Numbered from the stretch's first letter, positions 27,036 through 34,725 are shown. The stretch is 43,013 nucleotides of DNA from Azonexus sp. (GCA_031277255.1 JAITMS010000035.1:1-43013), one strand, 5' to 3'. Numbers and translations are program-made. The notes: a model not told the origin generated them from the letters alone.

Positions 27036-27052
27036 TACGGTAAAATACCGTA
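27036..27052. promoter_or_regulatory. Perfect palindrome, likely tacA operator
   Basis: TACGGTA-AAA-TACCGTA is a perfect 7-bp inverted repeat ending 18 bases before the tacA start. Ribbon-helix-helix antitoxins of this family repress their own promoter at such repeats. Confidence 0.6.
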
Positions 27053-27070
27053 AACATGGAGGATGCCGCG

Positions 27071-27343
27071 ATGACCATAACCGCCCGCTTTGATCTCAAG
27101 ATGGACGCCGAAGAAAAAGGCGTCATTGCCCAAGCCGCCGCCCTGATGGGTACGACGATGGCGAGCTTCGTGCGCGCGGCAGCCAAGGAAAAAGCCCAGC
27201 AACTTCTTGAGCGCGAATCGCGTATAAGCCTGTCGCAGAAGGATTTTGCAGCGTTTGCCTCGGCTCTGGAAGGCGCCTTCGCGCCCAATGCGGCACTGAC
27301 CCAAGCCCTTTCAGAAGCCAGGGAAAAGGTCCGGCGTGTTTGA
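27071..27343 (+). CDS. tacA: TacA-type antitoxin (DUF1778 ribbon-helix-helix)
   Basis: An antitoxin of 90 residues. The N-terminus TITARFDLKMDAEEKGVIAQAAALMG...SFVRAAA matches the DUF1778 ribbon-helix-helix family, and the C-terminal helices would bind the acetyltransferase toxin. The start at 27071 is chosen because GGAGG lies eight bases before it; ATG 27056 has no such site. It overlaps the toxin gene by eight bases. Confidence 0.88.
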   Translation: MTITARFDLKMDAEEKGVIAQAAALMGTTMASFVRAAAKEKAQQLLERESRISLSQKDFAAFASALEGAFAPNAALTQALSEAREKVRRV

Positions 27344-27839
27344 AGAAGCGCCGCTGAATACCGCCATCCATCAGCGGAGCGGCTTCGATTGCGGCGTTCC
27401 CGAACTCAATCAATACCTGCAACGCTTCGCCGACCAGCAGCGGCGACGCGGCATTACTTCGGTATTCGTGCTGACTGACGGCGGGCAGCCCGCCCCGATT
27501 CTCGGCTACTACACCCTGAGCGCCGCCGAAGTCGACGCCTCGCGCTTGAGCGAAACCGACCGCAAGCATCTGCCGCGCTACTCCGTGCCGTGCTTTCGCC
27601 TCGGTCGCCTGGCCATCTCCGCCGAACGACGCGGACAGGGCCTGGGCCGATTACTGCTCGGCTGCGCCGTGGATCGCTGCCTGCAAGCTCGTGAACAAGT
27701 CGCCGCCTATGCCCTGATCGTGGACGCCAAAGACGCCGGAGCCAAGGCGTTCTACGAACACTACGGCTTCACCGCCTTCGCCAGCCAGCCGCTGACGCTC
27801 TATCTGCCGTTGGGCAAGGCGCTTGACGCGGCGCATTGA
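27336..27839 (+). CDS. tacT: TacT-type GNAT acetyltransferase toxin
   Basis: A GNAT toxin of 167 residues that, in studied homologues, acetylates the amino acid on charged tRNA and blocks translation. The acetyl-CoA loop is RRGQGLG (98-104), after the RLAIS strand. The catalytic tyrosine is Y140 in AKAFYEHYGF, the same position as in Salmonella TacT. The GTG start overlaps the antitoxin end. The pair looks intact and functional. Confidence 0.9.
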   Translation: MFEEAPLNTAIHQRSGFDCGVPELNQYLQRFADQQRRRGITSVFVLTDGGQPAPILGYYTLSAAEVDASRLSETDRKHLPRYSVPCFRLGRLAISAERRGQGLGRLLLGCAVDRCLQAREQVAAYALIVDAKDAGAKAFYEHYGFTAFASQPLTLYLPLGKALDAAH

Positions 27840-27914
27840 TAGAGGGCGAATGTAACCGTGCTGATAGCAGCGACGGATGAAAGGAGAGCCGCGCGGCGCA
27901 TATAATCGGGCCTT

Positions 27915-28394
27915 ATGGTCAATGACTCAGAAATGACATACCTGCGCCGCTGCGTCGAACTTGCCGCAGAGGCGTTGCGGGCGGGCGACGAGCCGTTCGG
28001 CTCGGTGCTGGTTGCGGCGGACGGCAACATTCTGTTCGAGGCGCGTAATCGCGTCTTCTCCGGCGACCCGACCCGCCATCCCGAATTTGAGATCGCCCGC
28101 TGGGCCGCGGTCAATATGAGCGCTGCGGCCCGCTCAGCGGCAAGCGTTTATACCTCCGGCGAACATTGCCCGATGTGCGCCGCAGCGCATGGCTGGGCCG
28201 GGCTGGGCCGCATTGTTTATATCAGCTCGGCGGCGCAGACGGCGGCATGGCTCGCCGCTCTTGGCGTTGCCGCGCCGCCCGTGCGGCTCCTGCCGCTACA
28301 GGACATCCTGCCCGATCTCCGCGTAGACGGACCAGTACCCGCTCTGGCCGAAGAAGTGCACGAACTGCACCGCCGCCGCCATCGTCCGTCTTGA
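27915..28394 (+). CDS. Nucleoside deaminase (cytidine/deoxycytidylate deaminase fold)
   Basis: A zinc-dependent deaminase of 159 residues. The zinc ligands and proton shuttle appear as HPEFE and EHCPMC (HxE and PCxxC type). The spacing and the C-terminal part resemble guanine deaminase or TadA-like proteins of unknown substrate. The more usual motif is HAE; here it is HPE. It stands alone between the toxin-antitoxin pair and an exported protein. Confidence 0.85.
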   Translation: MVNDSEMTYLRRCVELAAEALRAGDEPFGSVLVAADGNILFEARNRVFSGDPTRHPEFEIARWAAVNMSAAARSAASVYTSGEHCPMCAAAHGWAGLGRIVYISSAAQTAAWLAALGVAAPPVRLLPLQDILPDLRVDGPVPALAEEVHELHRRRHRPS

Positions 28395-28473
28395 TCGACA
28401 GCCTGACCAGATGGCGCGACGAAAACGAGCGGGGCGGGTATGATGCCCTGATCCCGACGACCCGCCCCCTCTG

Positions 28474-28959
28474 ATGAGCAGGCTTTTACCCTTCCTCCTC
28501 TTGCCGTCGTTCCTGCTTCTGGCGACGCCCGCTGCGGCGGATGCCTATAAATGCCGCCTGCCCGGCGGGCAGACGGTCATCTCCGCCGAACCCTGCGCCA
28601 CCGGCAGCCAGACAGTCAAAGTAGCGCCCGCCGACAGCGTGCCCGAAGCCGAGCGCGAGCGGGCGGAACGCGAGATGGCGCGCCTGCGCGAGCAGGTCGA
28701 CAAGGATCTGGAAGCGCGCCGGGAAAGGGAAAAAGAGGAGCGGCAGGAGCGCGAACGGGCGGCCATGCAGCAAGCGCCCCCGGAACCCGCGGCGACCGAG
28801 CCGGTTTATGTGCCGGTGCCGGTCTACGTCGGCCCCGGCCAATACCGTCCGCCACCCCGGCCCCGCCCGCCGCCACGCCCGCCGACAAAACCGGGCAAGC
28901 CAGACAAGCCAAACAAGCCGAATCCGCCCAAAACAACGATCAATCCGCGGGCGCGGTAA
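28474..28959 (+). CDS. Exported DUF4124-like protein with charged and proline-rich regions
   Basis: A protein of 161 residues with a signal peptide (cleavage near ATPAAA-DAY). The short N-terminal domain YKCRLPGGQTVISAEPC resembles DUF4124. It is followed by a charged coiled coil (about 58-95, rich in E and R) and a proline/lysine tail of PPRPRP and KPDKPNKP units, as in proteins that span or bind the cell wall. No known catalytic motif. Confidence 0.75.
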   Translation: MSRLLPFLLLPSFLLLATPAAADAYKCRLPGGQTVISAEPCATGSQTVKVAPADSVPEAERERAEREMARLREQVDKDLEARREREKEERQERERAAMQQAPPEPAATEPVYVPVPVYVGPGQYRPPPRPRPPPRPPTKPGKPDKPNKPNPPKTTINPRAR

Positions 28960-29125
28960 GGCGCTTCAGCTTTCAGCGCGGCGCTCCGCAGCGCCTTGCC
29001 GGAACAGCCAAGCCTTCGGCAACCACCGCCTCGCTTTTGACGGCAGTTTTCACTCGCCCATTGCCGAGTCAATCACTGAAAAATTGGTCAACAGATAGGA
29101 AGAAATCAGAGATAATCCGCGAACC

Positions 29126-29491
29126 ATGTTTCGCTCGTGCCGAAAAACTATCGCTTTATTTACCGCAGCCTGCCTGTTGCTGGCTGTCGCGCCGGGTTTT
29201 GCGCAGAGCGCAGTGATGTCCTTGTCGCAGCCGGTCGTTGAGATGCCCTGCCACGACGCGGCGGATGGGCCGATGCCAGCGGCAACGCAAGACCATGACC
29301 AACACGCGCATGATAAAACGCCATGCCATAAAAGCCCGGCGCCCTGTTGTCCCGGCTTTGCCGCCGCGCCGCCAGCGGTCTTGTCGGCGCTGACCGTCGC
29401 CGTCGCGCCATCCTGGCGCTGGCCCGATTCGGCGCGGCCTCCGAGCAGCAGGGCGGCGGAAATTTTCAAGCCGCCTCGCGCTTCTTCCTGA
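29126..29491 (+). CDS. Exported His/Cys-rich protein, possibly metal-binding
   Basis: A protein of 121 residues with a signal peptide (AVAPGFAQS). The middle carries MPCHDAADGPMP, HDQHAHDKTPCHK and PCCPG, a cluster of Cys, His and Met residues suited to copper or zinc binding. It resembles DUF2946/CopL-like periplasmic proteins, but this is from pattern only. A membrane protein with a His-rich tail follows on the same strand. Confidence 0.65.
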   Translation: MFRSCRKTIALFTAACLLLAVAPGFAQSAVMSLSQPVVEMPCHDAADGPMPAATQDHDQHAHDKTPCHKSPAPCCPGFAAAPPAVLSALTVAVAPSWRWPDSARPPSSRAAEIFKPPRASS

Positions 29492-29512
29492 TTCGTCTAT
29501 CGCATTGTCGTG

Positions 29513-29538
29513 GCGGCCCGGCGTTCCCGTCGGGCCGC
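29513..29538 (+). terminator. Hairpin between the His/Cys-rich gene and the membrane protein gene
   Basis: GCGGCCCG and CGGGCCGC form a perfect 8-bp stem with a 10-base loop. No T-run follows, so termination is uncertain; it may only attenuate. Confidence 0.3.
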
Positions 29539-29596
29539 GCATCGCGTCGGCGGCGGCTGGCCCGCCCCGGCTCAACGCATCGGAAGGAAAATGCTT

Positions 29597-30130
29597 ATGA
29601 ACATGACCCATTACATGGAACTGCTGGCCGTCAACCAGCCGTGGAATCTGATTATCTTTATGGCGATTCCGGTTGGCCTCGCGGAAACGGTGGTCATTAC
29701 CGAGTTGTACATTCTGTTTACCCGCCGCCTCGACGGCTGGGTACGCCGCCTCAACCGCTGGGCGAGCATCGCCGTCGGCCTGTATTTTCTCGGCATCATC
29801 GTCTACCTGCTGAAAACGGCGGTGCTGCCGATCACCGCCGCTGGCGAGTGGCGCACGGCGCTGGATGTGACGGCGGTGGGGGCTTATCTGCTCGGCGGTA
29901 TTCCGCTGCTGCTGCTGGCCTTGCAGGATCTGGGGCTGATTCACCGCGGCCTGGCGGCGGAACAAAAACTCCGCCATCACGCCACCTACGTCGCCGCATT
30001 TCTCATCCTGGGGCATGTGGCGATGATCTTCGGCATGACCGATCCGGGGCTACTCGGCTACAACGCGCCGACGCCGCACGAAATGTCCACGGCGCACGAG
30101 GCGATCCCGCACGGTCATACGAGCCATTGA
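29597..30130 (+). CDS. Multispanning membrane protein, uncharacterised
   Basis: A protein of 177 residues with about four to five membrane helices and a histidine-rich C-terminus (HEMSTAHEAIPHGHTSH). MNMTHYMELLAVNQPWNLIIFMAIPVGLAET resembles a family I believe is DUF6803; the function is unknown. ATG 29597 is preferred to 29591 because GGAAGG lies at the right distance. The His-rich tail and its His/Cys-rich neighbour hint at metal handling. Confidence 0.72.
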   Translation: MNMTHYMELLAVNQPWNLIIFMAIPVGLAETVVITELYILFTRRLDGWVRRLNRWASIAVGLYFLGIIVYLLKTAVLPITAAGEWRTALDVTAVGAYLLGGIPLLLLALQDLGLIHRGLAAEQKLRHHATYVAAFLILGHVAMIFGMTDPGLLGYNAPTPHEMSTAHEAIPHGHTSH

Positions 30131-30148
30131 CCACGCGGTAACCATGAA

Positions 30149-30170
30149 ACCCCAGACTCCGGTCTGGGGT
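30149..30170. terminator. Bidirectional hairpin between convergent genes
   Basis: ACCCCAGAC-TCCG-GTCTGGGGT is a perfect 9-bp stem with a four-base loop, in the 53-base gap between the end of the plus-strand membrane protein gene and the end of rtcA. The position fits a shared terminator, though without a U-tract. Confidence 0.6.
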
Positions 30171-30183
30171 GATCTGGCCGAAA

Positions 30184-31197
30184 TCAGCCGAGGCTCACCC
30201 GGACGCATCGCTCGCCTGCCGCAAACCCGAAGCGCAGCGGTAAAAAGCTTTCGATGATCTGGCCGTTGGTTTTGAGGTGCGGAGACAAAACATCGGTCGT
30301 AAAACGGCCCTGCCCGGCCAGAGCTACGGGCAGGAGCAACTGATCGGCCAGGTGCTGACCGACGGCGGCGGCGCTGTCGCGGTACTGGCGGGCTTCAGCG
30401 GCGGCGCGGTCGGCGACGGTTTCGGCGGGAAGGCCGCGTTCGCCGCAGGCAGAGAAGATTTCGGTCACTTTTTCATATTCCAGCGTCAGCAGCAGGGTGT
30501 TGCCGGGGCCTTCGCTGGCGGGGAGGACACGCAGTTCTTCAGCGAGCGCGCCCAACTGGCTGGCGGCCCGCGCTGTTTCGCGTCTGGCGACATCGGCGGC
30601 AATCCCGGCGACGATGCCGGTGGCGCTGATCCGGCAGAGCGCGCCGCGATCTTCCAGATCAAGAGGCCGCCAGGCCGTGACCGGCGCGGTGGTCGCCCGC
30701 ACTTCGCCGCCGCCAGCCGGGTAGAAGCCGTGACGCCGCAGTTCGATGTCGAGCGTCACGCCCATGCGCTGCATGAGCGGCTGCCAGCTACGGATGAGAA
30801 AATCGGCGGGCGGCGCAGCCGGGTTGTGGGTGCCGCCGCTGACCGCGAGCGTGCTTGGGCCATCGGCGAACCACAGGGCGGGCAGCACGGTTTGCAGCAC
30901 CAGGGTGCAACTGCCCGCCGAACCGATAGCGAAGCGATAGTCACCGGCGCGGATCGGCCCCGGCTGAAAGCTGAGCCGCTCTGAGCCGGGCGTCGCGCCT
31001 TCCGTTCTCGCCCCGCAGATGGCGCTTGCCGCCTGCACGGCGGTCAGATGCTGGCGCAGCAGCCCCGGTTTTTTGCGCCCGGCGCGGATACGCTCGATGA
31101 CAAACGGCCTGCCGGTAATCATCGACAGACTCAAGGCCGTACGCAGAATCTGCCCACCGCCCTCGCCGCGCGAGCCGTCGAGTTCGATCTGTTTCAT
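30184..31197 (-). CDS. rtcA: RNA 3'-terminal phosphate cyclase
   Basis: RtcA uses ATP to turn an RNA 3'-phosphate into a 2',3'-cyclic phosphate, a substrate form for RtcB. Length is 337 residues, normal. The start MKQIELDGSRGEGGGQILRTALSLS is diagnostic, and the adenylated histidine lies in GQHLADQLLLP (H282). It is the last gene of the minus-strand rtc operon, but separated from rlaP by a repeat-bounded endonuclease gene, which may weaken its co-transcription. Confidence 0.96.
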   Translation of the reverse strand: MKQIELDGSRGEGGGQILRTALSLSMITGRPFVIERIRAGRKKPGLLRQHLTAVQAASAICGARTEGATPGSERLSFQPGPIRAGDYRFAIGSAGSCTLVLQTVLPALWFADGPSTLAVSGGTHNPAAPPADFLIRSWQPLMQRMGVTLDIELRRHGFYPAGGGEVRATTAPVTAWRPLDLEDRGALCRISATGIVAGIAADVARRETARAASQLGALAEELRVLPASEGPGNTLLLTLEYEKVTEIFSACGERGLPAETVADRAAAEARQYRDSAAAVGQHLADQLLLPVALAGQGRFTTDVLSPHLKTNGQIIESFLPLRFGFAAGERCVRVSLG

Positions 31198-31244
31198 CGG
31201 TTACTGCCCTGCTTATTTTAGAAGCGCCACGATCACTCCGTGGC

Positions 31245-31317
31245 AAAGATCCTCCCCGTCGCCGTGCGATGGGGAGGGGGACCGCCCGCGCAGCGGGTGG
31301 TGGAGGGGTTGATGAAG
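31245..31317. repeat. Palindromic repeat on the rtcA side of the DUF559 gene
   Basis: It contains CCTCCCCGTC...GATGGGGAGG followed by CGCCCGCGCAGCGGGTGGTGG. The same units appear in inverted order at 31726-31795 on the other side of the endonuclease gene. Confidence 0.75.
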
Positions 31318-31319
31318 CA

Positions 31320-31694
31320 TCATGGTCGAGCTTGTTTCAAAAATTCCAAACAAAACGCCACAATGGCCTCGGCCACGGCGACCGGGTCCGCCAGCACGTC
31401 TTGCGCGGGAATGCGGACGAGACGGATTTTCTGCCTGGCAAGCCATGCGCTGCGCTGTTCGTCACGATCGGGCCGGTCGCCCATGTCGTGAGCGCCGCCA
31501 TCAATCTCGAAACCTGTTTTGGCCCGCGCGCAATAAAAATCGATAACGTAAGGGCCAACAGGATGTTGCCGACGCAACTTGATGCCCTGCGGCGACCGCC
31601 GCAATTCGCGCCACAGCAGGGCTTCGGGCAGCGACAATTGCCGCCGCAGGCGGCGAGCAGTGGCGTAATCAGGCTGATGTTTGTGTCGTGTCAT
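31320..31694 (-). CDS. DUF559 endonuclease-like protein
   Basis: A protein of 124 residues of the DUF559 family, related in fold to Vsr-type PD-(D/E)xK nucleases. RRQLSLPEALLWRELR, GIKLRRQHPVGPYVIDFYC and GFEIDGGAHD are the family's core segments; D and E in IDFYC and FEIDG would bind the metal. ATG 31694 is chosen because the residues upstream come from the flanking repeat. The gene is enclosed by inverted palindromic repeats and splits rtcA from the rest of the rtc operon. Confidence 0.88.
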   Translation of the reverse strand: MTRHKHQPDYATARRLRRQLSLPEALLWRELRRSPQGIKLRRQHPVGPYVIDFYCARAKTGFEIDGGAHDMGDRPDRDEQRSAWLARQKIRLVRIPAQDVLADPVAVAEAIVAFCLEFLKQARP

Positions 31695-31725
31695 GTTTTC
31701 TCTGCAATACGACGTATGGCCTGTA

Positions 31726-31862
31726 CCCCTCCACCACCCGCTACGCGGGCGGTCCCCCTCCCCATTCGCCGAATGGGGAGGATCGGGGCGGCGGCGCTGC
31801 TGACGATCCTCCCCGTCGCCGCGCGATGGGGAGGGGGACCATGCCCAGCATGGTGGAAGGGT
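31726..31862. repeat. Palindromic repeats on the rlaP side of the DUF559 gene
   Basis: Two adjoining units. The first (31726-31795) is the inverted form of the repeat at 31245-31317. The second (31804-31862) is in the same orientation as that repeat. They fill the gap between DUF559 and rlaP. Confidence 0.75.
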
Positions 31863-31872
31863 AAGCCGCATT

Positions 31873-32697
31873 TCATGCCGCCTGGTCTTGTTGTGAGGAA
31901 ACCGCCAATACCGTCCGCATCAGAAAAGCATCGAGTTCGGCGGCGTCGCCGTCGGTTCGCTTGTAATCGGGATCAATGGCGTTGCGCGCGAGTTCCTGTT
32001 CGATGAAGGCGTGTATGCGCGGCTGGCGCGGGCCGTATTCGGCTTCGCCGGAACGCATTTTGCTGGCCAGCAGCGCGTTGATTTCGTCGATCAGGGCAGC
32101 GTCGTTCAGCAACCGTTCAGCCAGATCGGCGAAACGCACCGGCGGCTGGCCGTAGCCGCGTTCGATCCACTGGGCGGCGAGCAGCGGGCGCAGGACGTAG
32201 AGATATTTTTTGAGCCGCACGCTGTCGCCTTGCAGGTAGCCGCGAAAATTGTTGTTCGCCATCGCCAGATAGTGATAGCGCCCGCGTTGGGGCGAAAACC
32301 AGCGCGTCGCCATGGCGCGGATTTCGCCGACCCACTGTTCGTCCTGCCGGTAAATGACGGGCGAAGCCAGCCATTCGAGCAGCACAGGATTGGCGCGCCG
32401 GAGCAGGCGCAGGATTTTGCGCAGTTCCCAACCGCCGATGTCGAGTTCGTCGCTGATCGGCAGTTCGATCACGTCGCGCTGTTCTTCGACGGCGAGATAC
32501 CACGGCAGACGATGGACGTAGAGAAAACGCACATCGTAATCGCTATCGGGCGAAGCAAAGCCCCAGGCGCGGCTGCCGGATTCGCAGGCGTGCAGCACGG
32601 TCACGCCGTGTTCCCTTTCAATCCCGGCCAGCGCCGCCATGATGCGCTGGCGGATCAGCGGGTCGATCGGGTGGGCGCTGAGAATTTTCGTCATCAT
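31873..32697 (-). CDS. rlaP: RlaP-like nucleotidyltransferase
   Basis: A protein of 274 residues with a DNA polymerase beta-type nucleotidyltransferase core. GSRAWGFASPDSDYDVRFLY is the G-S...D-x-D catalytic motif. Families of this type (RlaP, PF10127) are known to sit beside RNA ligases such as RtcB; the exact reaction is not established here. The start overlaps the rtcB stop. ATG 32697 or 32694 are both possible; AAGGA lies three or six bases ahead of them. Confidence 0.85.
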   Translation of the reverse strand: MMTKILSAHPIDPLIRQRIMAALAGIEREHGVTVLHACESGSRAWGFASPDSDYDVRFLYVHRLPWYLAVEEQRDVIELPISDELDIGGWELRKILRLLRRANPVLLEWLASPVIYRQDEQWVGEIRAMATRWFSPQRGRYHYLAMANNNFRGYLQGDSVRLKKYLYVLRPLLAAQWIERGYGQPPVRFADLAERLLNDAALIDEINALLASKMRSGEAEYGPRQPRIHAFIEQELARNAIDPDYKRTDGDAAELDAFLMRTVLAVSSQQDQAA

Positions 32698-33918
32698 CTA
32701 TCCTTTCACGCACACCACCTGCCGCAGGGTATGCGCGATTTCGACCAGATCGCGCTGGGCGTGCATCACGGCGTCGATGTCCTTGTAGGCCATCGGGATT
32801 TCGTCGATCACGTCGCTGTCCTTGCGGCATTCGACGTGGGCGGTAGCCCGGATCTGGTCGTCGACGGTGAAGCGCCGTTTGGCTTCGTTGCGGCTCATGG
32901 CGCGGCCCGCGCCGTGGCTGCATGAACAGAAGGCTTCAGCGTTGCCGAGGCCGCGCACGATGTAGCTGCGCGCCCCCATCGAGCCGGGGATGATGCCGAG
33001 TTCGCCCTTTTTCGCCGAAACCGCGCCTTTGCGCGTGACCAGAATATCGGCGCCGAAATGGGTTTCGCGCTGCACATAGTTGTGGTGGCAATTGACCGCT
33101 TCGACATCCGCCGCAAACGGCCTGGCGATCACCTCACGGGCGGCGGCGACGACGTGGCCCATCATCACCTGACGGTTGCGCCGGGCGTAATCCTGCGCCC
33201 AGCCGACGGCTTCGACGTAATCATCGAAGTGCTCGGAACCCTCATTGAAGTAAGCCAGTTCCTTGTCCGGCAGGTTGGCGATGTGCTGGCGCATATCGGC
33301 CTGGGCCAGTTCGATGAACAGGTTGCCGATGGCGTTGCCGACGCCGCGCGAGCCGGAATGCAGCATGAACCAGACGCGCCCGGCCTCATCGAGGCAGACT
33401 TCGATGAAATGGTTGCCCGTGCCCAGCGTTCCCAGGTGCTTGTAATTATTGGTGTTTTTGAGACGCGGGTATTTTTCGGCAAGGCGCTCAAAGCCCGGCA
33501 GCAAGGCCCGCCACATGGCGTCGACGGCTTTCGGCGGCGTTTCCCACGCGCCTTTGTCGCGCTGGCCGTGGCGCGGCGAGGTGCGGCCATGCGGCACGGC
33601 CTTTTCGATGGCCGCCCGCAGAGCGCGCAGATTATCCGGCAGATCGGCCGCCGTCAGCGTGGTGCGGGCAGCCATCATGCCGCAGCCGATATCGACGCCG
33701 ACTGCCGCCGGAATGATCGCGCCTTGGGTCGGAATCACGCTGCCGATGGTCGACCCCTTGCCCAGATGGACATCCGGCATCACCGCCAGATGGCGGAAGA
33801 TGAAGGGCATGGTTGCCGTGTTCATCAGTTGTCGGCGGGCGTCATCCTCGACCGGCACGCCTTCGGTCCACATCTTGATCGGCTTGCCGTTGGTCACTTC
33901 CTGAATTTGCCAGGTCAT
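32698..33918 (-). CDS. rtcB: RNA-splicing ligase RtcB
   Basis: A GTP- and Mn2+-dependent RNA ligase of 406 residues that joins 2',3'-cyclic-phosphate or 3'-phosphate ends to 5'-OH ends. Metal-binding and catalytic parts are all present: VGVDIGCGM, GNHFIEV, HSGSRGVGN, CHHNYV, and SHGAGRAMSR with H335 as the guanylated histidine. The length equals that of the E. coli enzyme. It follows the zinc-ribbon gene in an operon with a sigma-54 type promoter upstream. Confidence 0.97.
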   Translation of the reverse strand: MTWQIQEVTNGKPIKMWTEGVPVEDDARRQLMNTATMPFIFRHLAVMPDVHLGKGSTIGSVIPTQGAIIPAAVGVDIGCGMMAARTTLTAADLPDNLRALRAAIEKAVPHGRTSPRHGQRDKGAWETPPKAVDAMWRALLPGFERLAEKYPRLKNTNNYKHLGTLGTGNHFIEVCLDEAGRVWFMLHSGSRGVGNAIGNLFIELAQADMRQHIANLPDKELAYFNEGSEHFDDYVEAVGWAQDYARRNRQVMMGHVVAAAREVIARPFAADVEAVNCHHNYVQRETHFGADILVTRKGAVSAKKGELGIIPGSMGARSYIVRGLGNAEAFCSCSHGAGRAMSRNEAKRRFTVDDQIRATAHVECRKDSDVIDEIPMAYKDIDAVMHAQRDLVEIAHTLRQVVCVKG

Positions 33919-33964
33919 TTTTCTTCCTCGGTGTCATTGATGGCGATGGTAAGGCATCGGGCGC

Positions 33965-34384
33965 TCAGGCTGGCCGCCCGGCGGCTTTTTTAGCTTCCCG
34001 CGCCTTGGCCCGGCAGGCGGCGCAGCGTTTTGCCGTGGTGTATTGCGAACCGCCCGCCACTTCGTACCACCAACGCTGACGCTCGGCGGTCCAGATACAT
34101 TCCGCCCCGCAATCGGCGCAGATAAAGGGCAAATCCTCGTAAAACCCAAGCCGGGCAAAGTCGGTCATGCCGTAACTGTTGTTGGGCACGAGCTTCTCGT
34201 AATCAACCGCAAGGCGACGGCCAAAAATCGACTTCCCGGCCCGCTTGCTCCGGCGGGCCGCACGCCAGGCGGCTTGCATCGCGGCCTGCTGGCGCTCCAG
34301 CTCCAGCAGCCGGAGCGCCAGCCGCTCACGCCGCGCCGCCTTGATTTCCTCGCGGCGCTGCTGGTTGCTTTTAGGCGCTTTCAT
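33965..34384 (-). CDS. Zinc-ribbon protein heading the rtc operon
   Basis: A protein of 139 residues. The first ~70 are basic and helical (rich in R, K, Q). The C-terminal part has CADCGAE...WYE...KRCAACRAKA, two CxxC pairs forming a probable zinc ribbon with a conserved tryptophan/tyrosine pair. Such a fold can bind RNA or ribosomes. ATG 34384 is used because AAGGAAC stands seven bases ahead; ATG 34399 is a less likely start. As first gene after a sigma-54 promoter and before rtcB, it likely takes part in RNA repair, though no function is proven. Confidence 0.78.
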   Translation of the reverse strand: MKAPKSNQQRREEIKAARRERLALRLLELERQQAAMQAAWRAARRSKRAGKSIFGRRLAVDYEKLVPNNSYGMTDFARLGFYEDLPFICADCGAECIWTAERQRWWYEVAGGSQYTTAKRCAACRAKAREAKKAAGRPA

Positions 34385-34455
34385 GTTTGTTCCTTTCATC
34401 CAAAATCCCTCTACCCCTCAATGGCCTGAAGATGAATCAGACCACAGCAATTTAC

Positions 34456-34542
34456 TGGCGGACACGGCGGGACTCGAACCCGCAGTAAGCCGCCGGCGGG
34501 CATTACTCCGCCGGGCGGGGATGCTTTAAACGCGCGCCATCC
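34456..34542 (-). ncRNA. tRNA-like RNA element in the rtc leader
   Basis: On the minus strand the 3' part reads as a perfect class II tRNA end: T-stem GCGGG, loop TTCGAGT, stem CCCGC, then seven bases (CGTGTCC), discriminator G and an encoded CCA. Directly before it, GTAA...TTAC encloses a GCC/GGC stem like a long variable arm of tRNA-Ser or tRNA-Sec. No 5-bp anticodon stem with a seven-base loop can be found. The 5' GGATG can pair partly with the acceptor strand or perfectly with a nearby CATCC. It therefore appears to be a tRNA mimic, not a decoding tRNA. It lies between the sigma-54 promoter and the first rtc gene. YrlA RNAs with tRNA-like domains occur in some rtc operons. Confidence 0.65.
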
Positions 34543-34707
34543 ACAGAACCTTGCGCAGACCCTGGGACTGCATCCTCAAATACCGCTCCCCGCTGAGGCT
34601 TTCGGTTTTACCCTTCACCGGTTTCGTCACCGTTTACCGGCCGCTCGCCATTTCGCGTTCGTGCCCATCTGTATTTCATTTCGCCAGCTTCACCAACGCT
34701 CTACCCA

Positions 34708-34725
34708 TTGCGAAAGCCGTGCCAG
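34708..34725 (-). promoter_or_regulatory. Sigma-54 promoter of the rtc operon
   Basis: The minus strand reads CTGGCACGGCTTTCGCAA. GG and GC are ten bases apart, as sigma-54 requires, with only one mismatch to TGGCACG-N4-TTGCA. rtcR, a sigma-54 activator, is divergent and next to it. Transcription would begin near 34698 and give a ~300-nt leader. Confidence 0.82.

Noticed and set aside
31695-31871. N-terminal extension of the DUF559 protein
   Set aside because: The codons come from the flanking palindromic repeats; the family begins at ATG 31694.
34456-34542. Ordinary decoding tRNA gene
   Set aside because: The T-arm and CCA are perfect, but no anticodon arm can be drawn and the acceptor 5' strand pairs poorly; reported as a tRNA-like RNA instead.
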